NCBI GenBank assembly: GCA_016787705.1 | Contig: JAEUTP010000002.1 | Coordinates: 62,001 to 126,000 of the forward strand | Direction: 5' to 3' | DNA: 64,000 bases | Origin: Bacteroidia bacterium | GTDB lineage: Bacteria; Bacteroidota; Bacteroidia; B-17B0; Aurantibacillaceae | Shown here: in pieces, positions 44,386 through 54,345 of the stretch | How the letters are laid out: every line of letters begins with the position of its first letter | How positions within the stretch are numbered: position 1 is the first letter of the stretch | Position numbers and translations under genes: made by a program | The notes under the pieces: generated by a model | Told to the model about the DNA's origin: nothing | Database searches by the model: none | The model's input: only the letters and a program-made list of their open reading frames with translations

Positions 44386-47242
44386 GGCCAAGCCCTTTTT
44401 AAAATTAGTAGCAGAATATGTGTTCGAAAATTACAAAGATAATTTAGAACAACTGTGTATTATTTTACCAAATAAACGCGGAGCACTTTTTTTAAAGAAC
44501 TATCTGGCTCAAACATACGGCAAAACTATTTGGCTGCCCACCATTATTAGTGCCGAAGAATTAATTACCGAATTAAGCGGTTTAAAAACGCTTGAAGAAA
44601 TAGATCTTATTTGTTATTTATATGATAGCTATAAAGTTTGTTATGGTTCGGAAGCTGAGAACTTTGATAGTTTTGCAAAGTGGGGACAATTAATTTTACA
44701 GGATTTTAATGAGATAGATCGTTACCTGGCAGATTCGGAACAGCTTTATGAAAATTTAAAAGATATTAAAGTACTTGAGAACTGGAGTCTTGGCGCAGAG
44801 AATCTAAGCGAGTATCAAAGCAATTATTTAAAATTTATGAATAGCCTTGGCGCTATTTACAAACATTTTAATGAGTTTTTAGTTTCAAAAAAGTGGGCTT
44901 ACCAGGGTTTAGCTTATAAATATGCTGTAAAGAATTTTGATTCGAATGCATACCCCAATCAATTCTATAAAATGATATTCTGCGGCTTTAATGCTTTAAA
45001 CGCTGCTGAACTTAACATCTTTAACAAACTGCATTTACAAAAAAAAGCAGATATATTGTGGGATGCCGATAATTATTATTTAACGGATAGCAACCAGGAA
45101 GCAGGTTTATTTTTACGGAATAATTTTAATCTCTTCAAACAAAAAGAACCGGCTTTTATTGGCGATCATTTTAAAGACGAAAAAGACATTAAAATCATTT
45201 CTGTTCCAAAACAAATCGGGCAAGCGCAGGTTGTAAAACAAAGCATTCAAAAATTTATCGACGCTAAAATTCCGTTAGATAAAGTAGCGATTGTTTTGGC
45301 CAATGAAAAATTATTGTGGCCTGTTTTACAGCAATTACCGCCGGAAGTGCAATATGTAAATATTACCATGGAGTATCCGTTACGTTATACTTCTACATAT
45401 AGTCTAATTGAACAGTTATTACAGTTACAAATAAGTTTTTCAAAACAAAACCGGCAGCATAAAACCATTTACCATAAAGACCTTGTAGCACTTTTACGTC
45501 AACCTGTTTTTGCCGGTTATTTATCCAATAAAGATGGAAATATTTCTGTATCAAAAATAATTGATCAGTTAACACAAAGAAATATTTCGTTTGTTTCGTC
45601 AAAAATTCTTTTTGAATTATTTAATTCTAATAACGAACAAATAATTTTATTACAGCCAATAACTTCGGTTAAAATTATTTGCGATCACTTCTTAAGCTTG
45701 CTTCAAAATATTAAAGAATTATTTATTGCTCAGCCGCAAAATAATCAATCCAGCTTAGAGTTAGAATATCTTCAGATCATCATTAAAAATTTTAACCGAT
45801 TAACAGAGATCGTTCAAAAATATCCGCACTTTAATGATATAATGGCCTTGAAACAATTGTTTAACCAGGTTGTTGGCAGCGCCTCGGCGCCTTTTATTGG
45901 TGAGCCTTTGCGGGGCTTACAAATTATGGGTGTACTGGAAACCCGTACGCTTGATTTTGATCATATAATTTTTGTGAATGTGAATGAAGGCGTACTACCA
46001 TCCGGTAAAACAGTTAACTCGTTTATTCCTAATGATCTTAAACGTGCTTTTGGTTTACCATTATACTTAGAAAAAGATGCTATTTATGCTTATCACTTTT
46101 ACAGGTTATTACAAAGAGCAAAAGATGTTATAATAACTTATGATAGCGAAACAGATACATTTGGCAAAGGCGAAAAAAGTAGGTTTGTAACGCAACTGCA
46201 ACTAGAAATGCAGGTTACACACCCCAATATAAAAATTATTGAAGAAGTTGCATTGTATCCGGAATTTCCGACAGAACTTGAAAATGTTATCAGTGTTATT
46301 AAAGACGATGATATTTTAGCGCCCATTTATCATAAGGCAATTAGCAACGAAGCATTTGGAGCGCTTTCACCATCGGGTTTAATTACATTTAAAGAATGTG
46401 CTTTGAAATTTTATTTCAGGTACAGTGTTAAGTTAAAGGAAACAAAAGAGGTGGAAGAAAGTGCCGAAGCCAATACCTTCGGTTCTATTTTGCATTTAAG
46501 CCTCGAGAATTTATATAAAGAATTTATTACAACTATTTTAAATGCAGAGCAATTAAAAGAAAAATTAAAAACTGTAGAGAGCACAATTCATAATGCTTTC
46601 ACAAGCTTTTTTGATAACCCCGAAATTATTGGAAAAGGCATTTTACAAAAAGAAGTTATAAAAGTTTATGTAGAAAAGTTACTTAAAAATGATATTGCTT
46701 TTATTAATAAGCTTCAAAAAGATAACCACTATTTAACCTTAAATAATTTAGAACAGGAGTTTTCAGCGCCACTTAGAATTACTATTAACAATATTCCTAC
46801 AACAATTTATATAAAAGGTAAGATAGACAGGATTGATTCTTACCAGGGAAATATAAGGATCATTGATTTTAAAAGCTCTATAAAAGCTTCAGATAAATTT
46901 GGTTTTACTTCTTTTGATGAATTGTTTTTAAATATTGATTACAATAAGCAATTTCAGTTAATTATGTATGCGTGGCTCTTGCATAAAAATAATTTTTGCA
47001 GACCCGAGCAAATGCAGCCCTGCATTATTCCATTCAAGAATTTTTTAGAAGAGCCTAAATACATTTCAAAGGATAAGAGCCGGCTTATTTTTGCAGAAGA
47101 ATTCTTAAATGATTTTGAAAATGAATTAAAAAGGTTTATTGAACTGATCTTTGATCAAAGTAAGCCATTTTCTCAAACAGAAAATGAGGATATCCATGAA
47201 TTTTGTCCGTTTAATACCATTTGTAATTTTGCAAAAAAATAA
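44384..47242 (+). CDS. AddB-like / PD-(D/E)XK exonuclease-helicase protein
   Basis: 953 residues from ATG 44384 (MAKPFLKLVAEYV); the frame extends 17 codons upstream, but those overlap the divergent gene. N-terminal part resembles the inactivated helicase of AddB (LCIILPNKRGALFLKNYLA at about 24-42; LQIMGVLETRTLDFDHIIFVNVNEGVLPS). C-terminal PD-(D/E)XK nuclease: SPSGLITFKECALKFYFRY, GSILHLSLE, GKIDRID and IIDFKSS (D828, K830). Cysteines C672, C942 and C948 match three of the four iron-sulfur ligands of AddB; the fourth position is H939. Likely part of double-strand-break processing. The AddA partner is not in this window. Confidence 0.82.
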   Translation: MAKPFLKLVAEYVFENYKDNLEQLCIILPNKRGALFLKNYLAQTYGKTIWLPTIISAEELITELSGLKTLEEIDLICYLYDSYKVCYGSEAENFDSFAKWGQLILQDFNEIDRYLADSEQLYENLKDIKVLENWSLGAENLSEYQSNYLKFMNSLGAIYKHFNEFLVSKKWAYQGLAYKYAVKNFDSNAYPNQFYKMIFCGFNALNAAELNIFNKLHLQKKADILWDADNYYLTDSNQEAGLFLRNNFNLFKQKEPAFIGDHFKDEKDIKIISVPKQIGQAQVVKQSIQKFIDAKIPLDKVAIVLANEKLLWPVLQQLPPEVQYVNITMEYPLRYTSTYSLIEQLLQLQISFSKQNRQHKTIYHKDLVALLRQPVFAGYLSNKDGNISVSKIIDQLTQRNISFVSSKILFELFNSNNEQIILLQPITSVKIICDHFLSLLQNIKELFIAQPQNNQSSLELEYLQIIIKNFNRLTEIVQKYPHFNDIMALKQLFNQVVGSASAPFIGEPLRGLQIMGVLETRTLDFDHIIFVNVNEGVLPSGKTVNSFIPNDLKRAFGLPLYLEKDAIYAYHFYRLLQRAKDVIITYDSETDTFGKGEKSRFVTQLQLEMQVTHPNIKIIEEVALYPEFPTELENVISVIKDDDILAPIYHKAISNEAFGALSPSGLITFKECALKFYFRYSVKLKETKEVEESAEANTFGSILHLSLENLYKEFITTILNAEQLKEKLKTVESTIHNAFTSFFDNPEIIGKGILQKEVIKVYVEKLLKNDIAFINKLQKDNHYLTLNNLEQEFSAPLRITINNIPTTIYIKGKIDRIDSYQGNIRIIDFKSSIKASDKFGFTSFDELFLNIDYNKQFQLIMYAWLLHKNNFCRPEQMQPCIIPFKNFLEEPKYISKDKSRLIFAEEFLNDFENELKRFIELIFDQSKPFSQTENEDIHEFCPFNTICNFAKK

Positions 47243-47306
47243 ACACGCAGCGCCCATCTATAACTCACCAAAATCTTGCTATGCTATTTGTAAAAAAATT
47301 ACCTTT

Positions 47307-47606
47307 TTAGAAAGTAAATCCAGGAAGTTGAGCTGTCATTTTAACCCAATTGCCGCTTGCTTCGGTATTGTAGTAGTAAGATTCCGATTTTCCGGATTCG
47401 GTATTAATTACTACCGCGTACATATAACCGTCGCGTCCTAACCCAATACTAACCTGATATTTACCCGTTTTTCCAACCTCGTTCATTATAAAATTTCTTG
47501 AATTAGCAGACGCTGCATTTGCATGGTTAATTGAGTATATGAAAAAAGCTGTTCCAAATAATACAAGGGTTAAACCTGTGCATAACGATAAAAATTTAGT
47601 TTTCAT
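47307..47606 (-). CDS. small secreted protein
   Basis: 99 residues: signal peptide or N-terminal anchor (1-31, ending HANAA) and a small beta-rich domain (NEVGKTGKYQVSIGLGRDGYMYAVVINTESG). Family not recognised. Convergent with the AddB-like gene. Confidence 0.55.
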   Translation of the reverse strand: MKTKFLSLCTGLTLVLFGTAFFIYSINHANAASANSRNFIMNEVGKTGKYQVSIGLGRDGYMYAVVINTESGKSESYYYNTEASGNWVKMTAQLPGFTF

Positions 47607-47714
47607 TTTTTATTTTTAGATTTTATTTCGATAAATAATTTTTCATAGTAAAGGAATTTGCAAATGTTACAATAGTTATGATCACACTTACTCATTCTAT
47701 TTTTTAATATTAAT

Positions 47715-49094
47715 TCACTTAATGTTCTCACAAAGCATTTCCAGTCCGAACAAACCATTATACACTGCTTTAACATTAGTAAATGATCCGCCAATATATT
47801 CCTCATGAATAAAAACGTAATCTTCCAGCAGATAGCATTTACCATCACTGTCTTTATAAGCCACTCTTGCACTTCTTTCACGTCCAACAATAACTGATGT
47901 TAAGGGGTTGCGCAGAGTTGTCCAACCATCTTGTGTTAATACAGCTTTTAAAGCAATTGCTCCTTTAGTACTAAAAGTTTTATTAAAACCATCTATTAAT
48001 ACTTTTTCAAGCGCAGCATCTTTTGCAACAGGGCCAGGAAGTTTCGTGTTTTTTATTTTCTCGGCCTGGTTACCATCGGCTTTTGTTTTCATACTTTCAA
48101 GACTTCCCATTTTATCTGAGGCAGTTTTTACTTTGTTGTACATTTCTTTGTAAGATACTTCTTCTGAAAATACTTTAGAGGCCGCATCCCAATAAGCCAT
48201 GTGGAATTGAATGGTGTAGTAACCTATCTCCATCGATTCTTTATCGGTATACTTACTTAACATTACGTCTATTTCGCCAAGTGTTTTGTCTGTTTTCATT
48301 TTTAAACCACTGATAATACCTTTACTCATTCTTGTATGGCTTATTTTAGCATCATTATAATCCATTGATAAAAGTTTAGTCACTTTTTCGTTATAGTTTT
48401 CAAGTTTCCTTTTCCATTTTGCTCCGGTTGAAGAACCGGCGCCGGTTTGCATATTTTCATCTTCAAATAACTCTTCAAACAATTTACCAGGGTCTTTGCT
48501 TATGGATTGGTTTTGCTGGCTATCTTTAACTTTATCTCCTGTATATTTGTTGGCATCAGCGATTTGAAGTTCTTTTCTTTTGGTTTTAAATTTTTCTATA
48601 GTAGCTTCCATTTCAGATGTGCTGTAAGTTGGGTCTTTTTCCTTAACCCATTTTAATGAACTGTTCATGTTTCCGATGGCTACATTCAATTCGTTTTCAC
48701 TCATAGTATCAGGGGATTTTGAGCCATTTTGCCAAAAGCTTTCTACGTTTCTTTTCGCCGGTCCATTATAACCCACTTCTTCCATCTTCTTATCAGTCGC
48801 TTTCTGTTCTTCTGTTTTGGCAGCTTCATTTTTACTATCAATTCCTGACTGACATTTCTTCATTTCTTCTTCCATGATAGAAGTATTATATGAAGGGTCT
48901 TTTTCTTTAACTCCGGATAAAGCTTTTTTCATGTTGCCAAGAGTTGCATCGCTCCCTTTTCCGTTTTTAAACATTTCGGCCTGACGCCAAAAGGTTTTTA
49001 CGTCCATTTTTGCAGGGCCTTTGTAATTATCATCTTGAGCTGCCATAGTTAAGCTTATACTTAAAGAGATTAAAAGAATTTTTAGAGCTTTCAT
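47715..49094 (-). CDS. secreted protein with two N-terminal repeats
   Basis: 459 residues. Signal peptide (1-19, ending TMAAQ). Two repeats of about 85 residues: YKGPAKMDVKTFWRQ..VKEKDPSYNTSIMEEEM (24-90) and YNGPAKRNVESFWQN..VKEKDPTYSTSEMEATI (108-170). Middle (about 210-360) helical and lysine-rich; the C-terminal part (about 370-459) is beta-rich (LTQDGWTTLRNPLTSVIVGRE). No catalytic motif or known family. Likely periplasmic or surface protein. Confidence 0.65.
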   Translation of the reverse strand: MKALKILLISLSISLTMAAQDDNYKGPAKMDVKTFWRQAEMFKNGKGSDATLGNMKKALSGVKEKDPSYNTSIMEEEMKKCQSGIDSKNEAAKTEEQKATDKKMEEVGYNGPAKRNVESFWQNGSKSPDTMSENELNVAIGNMNSSLKWVKEKDPTYSTSEMEATIEKFKTKRKELQIADANKYTGDKVKDSQQNQSISKDPGKLFEELFEDENMQTGAGSSTGAKWKRKLENYNEKVTKLLSMDYNDAKISHTRMSKGIISGLKMKTDKTLGEIDVMLSKYTDKESMEIGYYTIQFHMAYWDAASKVFSEEVSYKEMYNKVKTASDKMGSLESMKTKADGNQAEKIKNTKLPGPVAKDAALEKVLIDGFNKTFSTKGAIALKAVLTQDGWTTLRNPLTSVIVGRERSARVAYKDSDGKCYLLEDYVFIHEEYIGGSFTNVKAVYNGLFGLEMLCENIK

Positions 49095-49201
49095 TTTATT
49101 ATTTTAAATTTTATAGTGCTATTAAGAGAGAAGATTTCTCCCCTCTCTTTAAAAGATGCCTGGCAAAAATCTATATCTCGTTTACCTGCACCTTTTATGC
49201 T

Positions 49202-50899
49202 TTAATTATTTATTATTATTATTTTTGAATAGTGTTTATAGCATAAATAGTATATGCCAGAACTTAAATGAGATAAATTAAGTTGCGTAGGTCCTTCACT
49301 AACTTTTATCTCTGTAACAAGTTCTCCAAGTGCATTTATAATTTTATAAACTCCTGTCTCTTCTGTAGTTAATGTTACTAAACCATTGCTCGGATTTGGA
49401 TAAATGGATAAATGCGAATTAAGTTCCTTCTTGCTAATTTGAGTTGTAGGATAGGAATATTTCGCCAAAAACATATCTATTCCCCCATTTGAACTAATTG
49501 TGTTAGTTGTTACACTTGGATCAAAATCACATGAAGAACTGTAATTACCCGCACAATATACCCCCGTTGTAAACGCAATAATACTTTGCCCAAAATCATT
49601 ACCCGTTCCTCCAACATTAAAAGCAGAAATATAGTTGCCATTTAAATCATAATTTGCAACATATATATCTGCCAAACCATTAGATACAAGGTTATTTGTA
49701 CTTGCACTTGGATCAAAATCCACGTTCCCCTCAAAAGAACCAGTAACATATAAACTACTTGTATTATTTAAATTAAAATTAATACCATAATCAAAACCGG
49801 TTCCACCAATTGATTTAGCCCAAACTAAATTACCATTGTTGTTAAGTTTACAGATATACATATCTTCCTTAGTGCTGCTTGCTGAGCTAATGCTATAAAC
49901 AGGAACCGCCGGATCAAAATCTACAACACCTTTAAAACTGCCTAAAGTGTAAACATTGCCTGAATTGTCTACCTGAACAGAACTACACGTTCCCGATACA
50001 CTGGCTGAAAAATTACCAGAATAAGATTTTCCCCAGATATATGTTCCAGAAGAAGAGTATTTTGCTACATATGAATCGCTTAGAGCACCGCAAACAACTT
50101 GCGATGAAGTTGAGCCAAGTGGGTCTAATGTTATATAGCCCATAAAATAACCTCCAATGAAAATGTTATTTAAAGCATCAACTGTTATTGAATTACCCGA
50201 CTCATGACTATTACCAGCTAAAGAAAAAGCCCATGTAAATAAACCTGCCGAATTTAATTTTAAAACAAACGTTTCTTTATTTCCTACAGCAGAAAGTGTG
50301 CTTATTCCTACACCCGGGTCAAAATCAACTCCCGTACTTTGAAAGTAGCCTGTAACAATAACATTGTTTGCGGCATCTGTTGTAATTGCATTACCATAAT
50401 CATCTACTGCTGTTTTACCAATATTACGGGCCCAACCATGAGTTCCGTTAGCATTTAATTTTAAAATAAAAATATTAGTACCAGAAGCTCCAGCCGATAA
50501 CAAATCAGTTCCTGTACCTGGATCAAAATCTACCTGACCCGAATAAGCACCTGTTGCTAAAATGTCGTCATTAGCATCAATAGCCATTCCTAAAATTTTG
50601 CACGACAAATTATTTGTGTAAGTAAATACTGCTAAAAAATTTCCGCTGGCATCATATTTAGCAATGTAACCATCATCAGACCCTGCGGATGTCACTATGA
50701 AAGCTGCCGGGCTGGGGTCAAAATCTACTGTTCCTTGAAATGATCCACCAACGTATACATTACCGCCAGCATCTTTTAAAACTGCCCTGGCATCGTCCGC
50801 CAGATTTCCACCAATTCCATTTGCCCACGAATAATTTACTTGAGCATAAAGGTTTAGCGAAATAAAATATGTTAAAATAAATAAAAATACATTCTTCAT
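49202..50899 (-). CDS. T9SS-secreted SBBP beta-propeller protein (565 aa)
   Basis: Signal peptide (1-19, ending NLYAQ), then about nine SBBP-type repeats of 50-55 residues (about 25-480), each with a block like NVYVGGSFQGTVDFDPS followed by a W-containing strand; Por sorting domain (about 495-565, LSIYPNPSNGLVTLT..GIYYLCY). The constant DFDP motif per blade suggests calcium or ligand binding in a propeller. Surface adhesin-like role inferred. Related in its N-terminal part to the 1004-residue protein encoded two genes upstream on the same strand. Confidence 0.78.
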   Translation of the reverse strand: MKNVFLFILTYFISLNLYAQVNYSWANGIGGNLADDARAVLKDAGGNVYVGGSFQGTVDFDPSPAAFIVTSAGSDDGYIAKYDASGNFLAVFTYTNNLSCKILGMAIDANDDILATGAYSGQVDFDPGTGTDLLSAGASGTNIFILKLNANGTHGWARNIGKTAVDDYGNAITTDAANNVIVTGYFQSTGVDFDPGVGISTLSAVGNKETFVLKLNSAGLFTWAFSLAGNSHESGNSITVDALNNIFIGGYFMGYITLDPLGSTSSQVVCGALSDSYVAKYSSSGTYIWGKSYSGNFSASVSGTCSSVQVDNSGNVYTLGSFKGVVDFDPAVPVYSISSASSTKEDMYICKLNNNGNLVWAKSIGGTGFDYGINFNLNNTSSLYVTGSFEGNVDFDPSASTNNLVSNGLADIYVANYDLNGNYISAFNVGGTGNDFGQSIIAFTTGVYCAGNYSSSCDFDPSVTTNTISSNGGIDMFLAKYSYPTTQISKKELNSHLSIYPNPSNGLVTLTTEETGVYKIINALGELVTEIKVSEGPTQLNLSHLSSGIYYLCYKHYSKIIIINN

Positions 50900-50933
50900 G
50901 TAATTGTGTTGTTTATAATGTTATTAAATAATT

Positions 50934-51311
50934 TTATTTATTGCCTTTTACAATAAACCACCAAAGCGCAACGTAAACAGCTTCTGGTTTGGCTCCATTT
51001 ATAACACTTGTTACATCATTCATTTTCGCGATTGTGCTTCCACTTGAATTATTAATATCGTTTCCGGAAATTTTTAAAACTGTAGAGCCACTTCCGTTAC
51101 TGATCGTTTTACCATCGCTATCCACTTTTCCAAGTGTAGAGCCACTTGCATTACTAACCGTTCTGCCATCACTATCAATTTTGCCAACTGTTGATCCGCC
51201 GGAGTTACTTAATGTTCTTCCATCGCTATCCATTTTAAATTGCGCTTTACCAATTACTGAGAGCATTGTAAATACAATTATTGTTATTACTGTTTTGATA
51301 TTTGCTTTCAT
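50934..51311 (-). CDS. small secreted DSDGRT-repeat protein
   Basis: 125 residues: signal peptide (1-23, ending GKAQ), then four to five repeats of 17 residues with the core (K)xDSDGRTxSNxxGST (24-95) and an odd tail VYVALWWFIVKGNK that is hydrophobic. Similar Bacteroidota proteins are sometimes misnamed 3-oxoacyl-ACP synthases; this one has no enzyme domain. Its place between two large SBBP proteins suggests a surface-related function. Confidence 0.65.
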   Translation of the reverse strand: MKANIKTVITIIVFTMLSVIGKAQFKMDSDGRTLSNSGGSTVGKIDSDGRTVSNASGSTLGKVDSDGKTISNGSGSTVLKISGNDINNSSGSTIAKMNDVTSVINGAKPEAVYVALWWFIVKGNK

Positions 51312-51330
51312 ATTTTTCTCTTTTAAATTA

Positions 51331-54300
51331 TTATTGTTTAATTACTTTTTTAATTACGCTTGCATCACCTTGCGTGATCTTAAAATAATATAAGCCATTC
51401 TCAAAATGGGAAATATTTATTTTACTATTAAATTTTTGTACCGGGGTTTCTAAAACAATTTTTCCAAAAACATCCATTATTTTTAATTCATAAAACCCAT
51501 CAGTTTCAATGTTTATTATTTCATTTGTAGGATTAGGATAAATTAAAAAATGTAAGTTGTTTGAATATTCATTAACTCCTACACACGTATTAACAACAAC
51601 TAATGTGCTTACCGAACCAAAGCAAGAACCATTTTCGCCGGTAACAGAATAAGAGGTAGTAGTAGTTGGACTCACTACTATGGATGTTGAGTTAGAACCT
51701 GTGCTCCATGTATAAGTTGCTGCGCCGGAAGTTGTAATAGTTGTAGATTCGCCTGAGCAAATTGTTGGATTGCTCACTGAAGCAATTACTGTAATACTAT
51801 TTGATATAGAAATAGTTGTAGTTGCTAAACCGTAACACGCACCATTAAAACCGGCAGCCGTATAGGTTGTAGCAATTGTTGGAGAAACCGCTATACTTGT
51901 CGTAGTTGGGCCTGTATTCCATGAGTAACTACCTGCAGAACCCATAATTGACAAGGTTACAGAACCTCCGGCACAAATTGTGGAAGCTGTGCTTGCAATA
52001 GAAATAGTTGGCGAAGCTATTACATTTACCGTGATTGTTTTTGTATCTGAACAAGATAATATTGTACCCGTTACGGTATAGATAGTGGTAGAGACTGGTG
52101 AAACAGAAATAGATGAAGTTGTTGCATTGTTGTTCCATAAATACGAATTAGCCCCGCTTGCATTTAAGATGGTTGAATCGCCGGTGCAAATCGTTGACGA
52201 GCCCGCACTAATATTTATTGTAGGCGTTGTTAATATTCCCATTGAGATAGTGTTACTGGATGAACAACCAAGGCTGCTGGTGCCAACTACTGTGTAGGTG
52301 GTAAAAACGGTTGGACTGATGGCGTAAGTAGATGTATTAGGACCAGAGACCCATGCATAGGTGGACGCTCCACCCGCAAACAAAGTTGCCGTACTGCCAC
52401 TGCATAAACTTGGCCCACCAGTACTTGAATTGATATTGATATTTGGCAAAGCGCCAACCGTTATTGAACTAACAGCGGTACCTGTACAGCCTGCCGCACT
52501 TATACCCGTTAAACTAAAATTGATTGAAGAAGACGGGTTTATAACACAATTGCTGCCCGTTGTTGAATTCATATAAGAGTATGAATTTGCGCCGGAAGGC
52601 GTAATTGTGAACGAACTGCCATTACAAATTGAACCGCTGTTTACGCTAACAGTGGGCGTTGGATTTACAGTAACAGTAATGGCGGTACGTGTAGCACTGT
52701 TTAAACATGTAAATGATTCCGCATAATACGTATAAGTTCCTGCGGCTAAAGTAGGCGTATTGTAACTTAAACCTGTAGATAAAACAGTTGTGCTTGTTGG
52801 ACTTGCATACCAGGTTACCGTTGCCGAACTGGATGTTATTAATGTAGTAGCATTTGAAGAGCAAATACTTAAATTGCCCGGTGAAGTGATGTCTGCAGGG
52901 GATGCAGGAAGTGTACACGGACTCATTTTATGCACAAACACATCAGAAGAACCTGCCACTGATGTGAGGTTAAAAATTGTAGATGCCGGATCAAAATCAA
53001 CCGTACCCAAAAAATAACCAGTTGTAAAAACATTGTTTGACGCATCAAGAGCAATTGACGAAGAAAAATCTGCTCCCGTACTTCCAAATGTTTTTGCTGT
53101 TACAAAATTGCCTGCTGCATCCAGTTTTAAAATATAAACGTCCAAACTTCCGTTACTTGTTATGCTGTACGTGCTAACACTCGGATCAAAATCTGTAGTT
53201 CCCTGGAAATAACCGGTGACGTAAACATTATTTGAACCATCGATTGCAAGCGCATTACAATTTACATATGAATTGGTATTTACGGCCCTGGCCCAAACGT
53301 AATTGCCGGAAGCGTCAAGTTTACTTATAAAGCCGTCGTTTAACCCTGTAGTGCTTAAATTAGCTACTGCTGCACCGGGATCAAAATCAACTGTGCCGCT
53401 AAAAAAACCGGATGTGTAAATATTACCTGCACCATCTAAACTTAACCAGTATGTTTTTTCGGTAGAAGTGCCGCCTGTTTGTTTAGCCCAAACAAAATTG
53501 CCTGTTGAATTTAGCTTAACTACAAAGTTATCTGCAGCACCGTTAGAAATTAAATTGAATGCAGTGGCCGATGGGTCAAAATCTGCGGTACCAGCAAAAA
53601 AACCGCTTACATATACATTTCCACTTCCATCTGCTTTAATGCCATGACCCTCTTCATTTGCTGAAGTACCTCCCAAACTTTTTGCCCAAACAAATGTACC
53701 GCCGCTTGTAAGTTTACTTACAAATATATCTGGCCCGCCAACTGCAGAAAGTGTAGCCGTTGATGCGCTCGGATCAAAGTCGGCTATTCCGGCATATACA
53801 CCGGTAGTATATATATTTCCGGATGGATCAATTGCAATAGAATAAGCACGGTCAGTACCTGTACCACCCATGCTGCTAGCGCCAACAAATCCGCCAGAAG
53901 AATTTAACGCTAAAACAAAAATATCGGTCGACCCGCTGGAAGAGGTTAAATTATATATAGCTGCTCCGGGATCAAAATCAACCGTTCCGTCGTAATAGCC
54001 CGCCACAAAAACATTACCAAGGCCATCAACTGTGATTGCCTGGCCCACATCAATACCTGGTCCGCCAACACGCTTTGCCCAAACAAAATTGCCGGTGGCA
54101 TTCAGCTTGCAAACGTAAATATCCTGCGAGCCGGCAGAGGCCAGAGTAAAAGTTCCCGGTCCCGGATCAAAATCAACAGTGCCTTGAAGAATACCTGTAA
54201 TGTAAATATTGCCCGAACCATCGGTTGCTATGCCTTCGCCTGTTTCGGCGCTGGTACCACCAATGCCTTTGGCCCATTGAAAGGCAAGGCTTTGCGACTT

Positions 54301-54345
54301 TGCCGATAGAGCAAGAACGCATAGAATAAATAAAAGTTTTTTCAT
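51331..54345 (-). CDS. large T9SS-secreted SBBP + Ig-like protein (1004 aa)
   Basis: Signal peptide (1-18, ending AKSQ). Residues about 20-475 are SBBP blades of about 50 residues (NIYITGILQGTVDFDPG, VNFVAGYYDGTVDFDPG-like), then about 480-925 are five to six Ig-like/PKD-type modules of 75 residues (each with ICSG-S-x-T and YTVTG ends; cysteines in pairs), and about 930-1004 a Por sorting domain (LIYPNPTNEIINI..IMDVFGKIV..GLYYFKI). A long, repetitive, surface-exposed fibre or adhesin is the likely role. Starts 123 bp upstream of the signalling pair's end. Confidence 0.8.
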   Translation of the reverse strand: MKKLLFILCVLALSAKSQSLAFQWAKGIGGTSAETGEGIATDGSGNIYITGILQGTVDFDPGPGTFTLASAGSQDIYVCKLNATGNFVWAKRVGGPGIDVGQAITVDGLGNVFVAGYYDGTVDFDPGAAIYNLTSSSGSTDIFVLALNSSGGFVGASSMGGTGTDRAYSIAIDPSGNIYTTGVYAGIADFDPSASTATLSAVGGPDIFVSKLTSGGTFVWAKSLGGTSANEEGHGIKADGSGNVYVSGFFAGTADFDPSATAFNLISNGAADNFVVKLNSTGNFVWAKQTGGTSTEKTYWLSLDGAGNIYTSGFFSGTVDFDPGAAVANLSTTGLNDGFISKLDASGNYVWARAVNTNSYVNCNALAIDGSNNVYVTGYFQGTTDFDPSVSTYSITSNGSLDVYILKLDAAGNFVTAKTFGSTGADFSSSIALDASNNVFTTGYFLGTVDFDPASTIFNLTSVAGSSDVFVHKMSPCTLPASPADITSPGNLSICSSNATTLITSSSATVTWYASPTSTTVLSTGLSYNTPTLAAGTYTYYAESFTCLNSATRTAITVTVNPTPTVSVNSGSICNGSSFTITPSGANSYSYMNSTTGSNCVINPSSSINFSLTGISAAGCTGTAVSSITVGALPNININSSTGGPSLCSGSTATLFAGGASTYAWVSGPNTSTYAISPTVFTTYTVVGTSSLGCSSSNTISMGILTTPTINISAGSSTICTGDSTILNASGANSYLWNNNATTSSISVSPVSTTIYTVTGTILSCSDTKTITVNVIASPTISIASTASTICAGGSVTLSIMGSAGSYSWNTGPTTTSIAVSPTIATTYTAAGFNGACYGLATTTISISNSITVIASVSNPTICSGESTTITTSGAATYTWSTGSNSTSIVVSPTTTTSYSVTGENGSCFGSVSTLVVVNTCVGVNEYSNNLHFLIYPNPTNEIINIETDGFYELKIMDVFGKIVLETPVQKFNSKINISHFENGLYYFKITQGDASVIKKVIKQ

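Noticed and set aside
47603..47890. 95-residue minus-strand frame between two small secreted genes
   Set aside because: Overlaps the 3' end of the 459-residue gene in another frame; cysteine-rich junk without domain or signal peptide.
49124..49149. hairpin AAGAGAG / CTCTCTT between two minus-strand genes
   Set aside because: No U-tract follows on the minus strand, so not called as a terminator.
50989..51393. 134-residue plus-strand frame
   Set aside because: Shadow of the DSDGRT repeats; periodic antisense of a repetitive gene.
49700..54300. regularly spaced short repeats resembling a CRISPR array
   Set aside because: They encode the DFDP motif of SBBP propeller blades inside open reading frames, vary in sequence and are about 150 bases apart.
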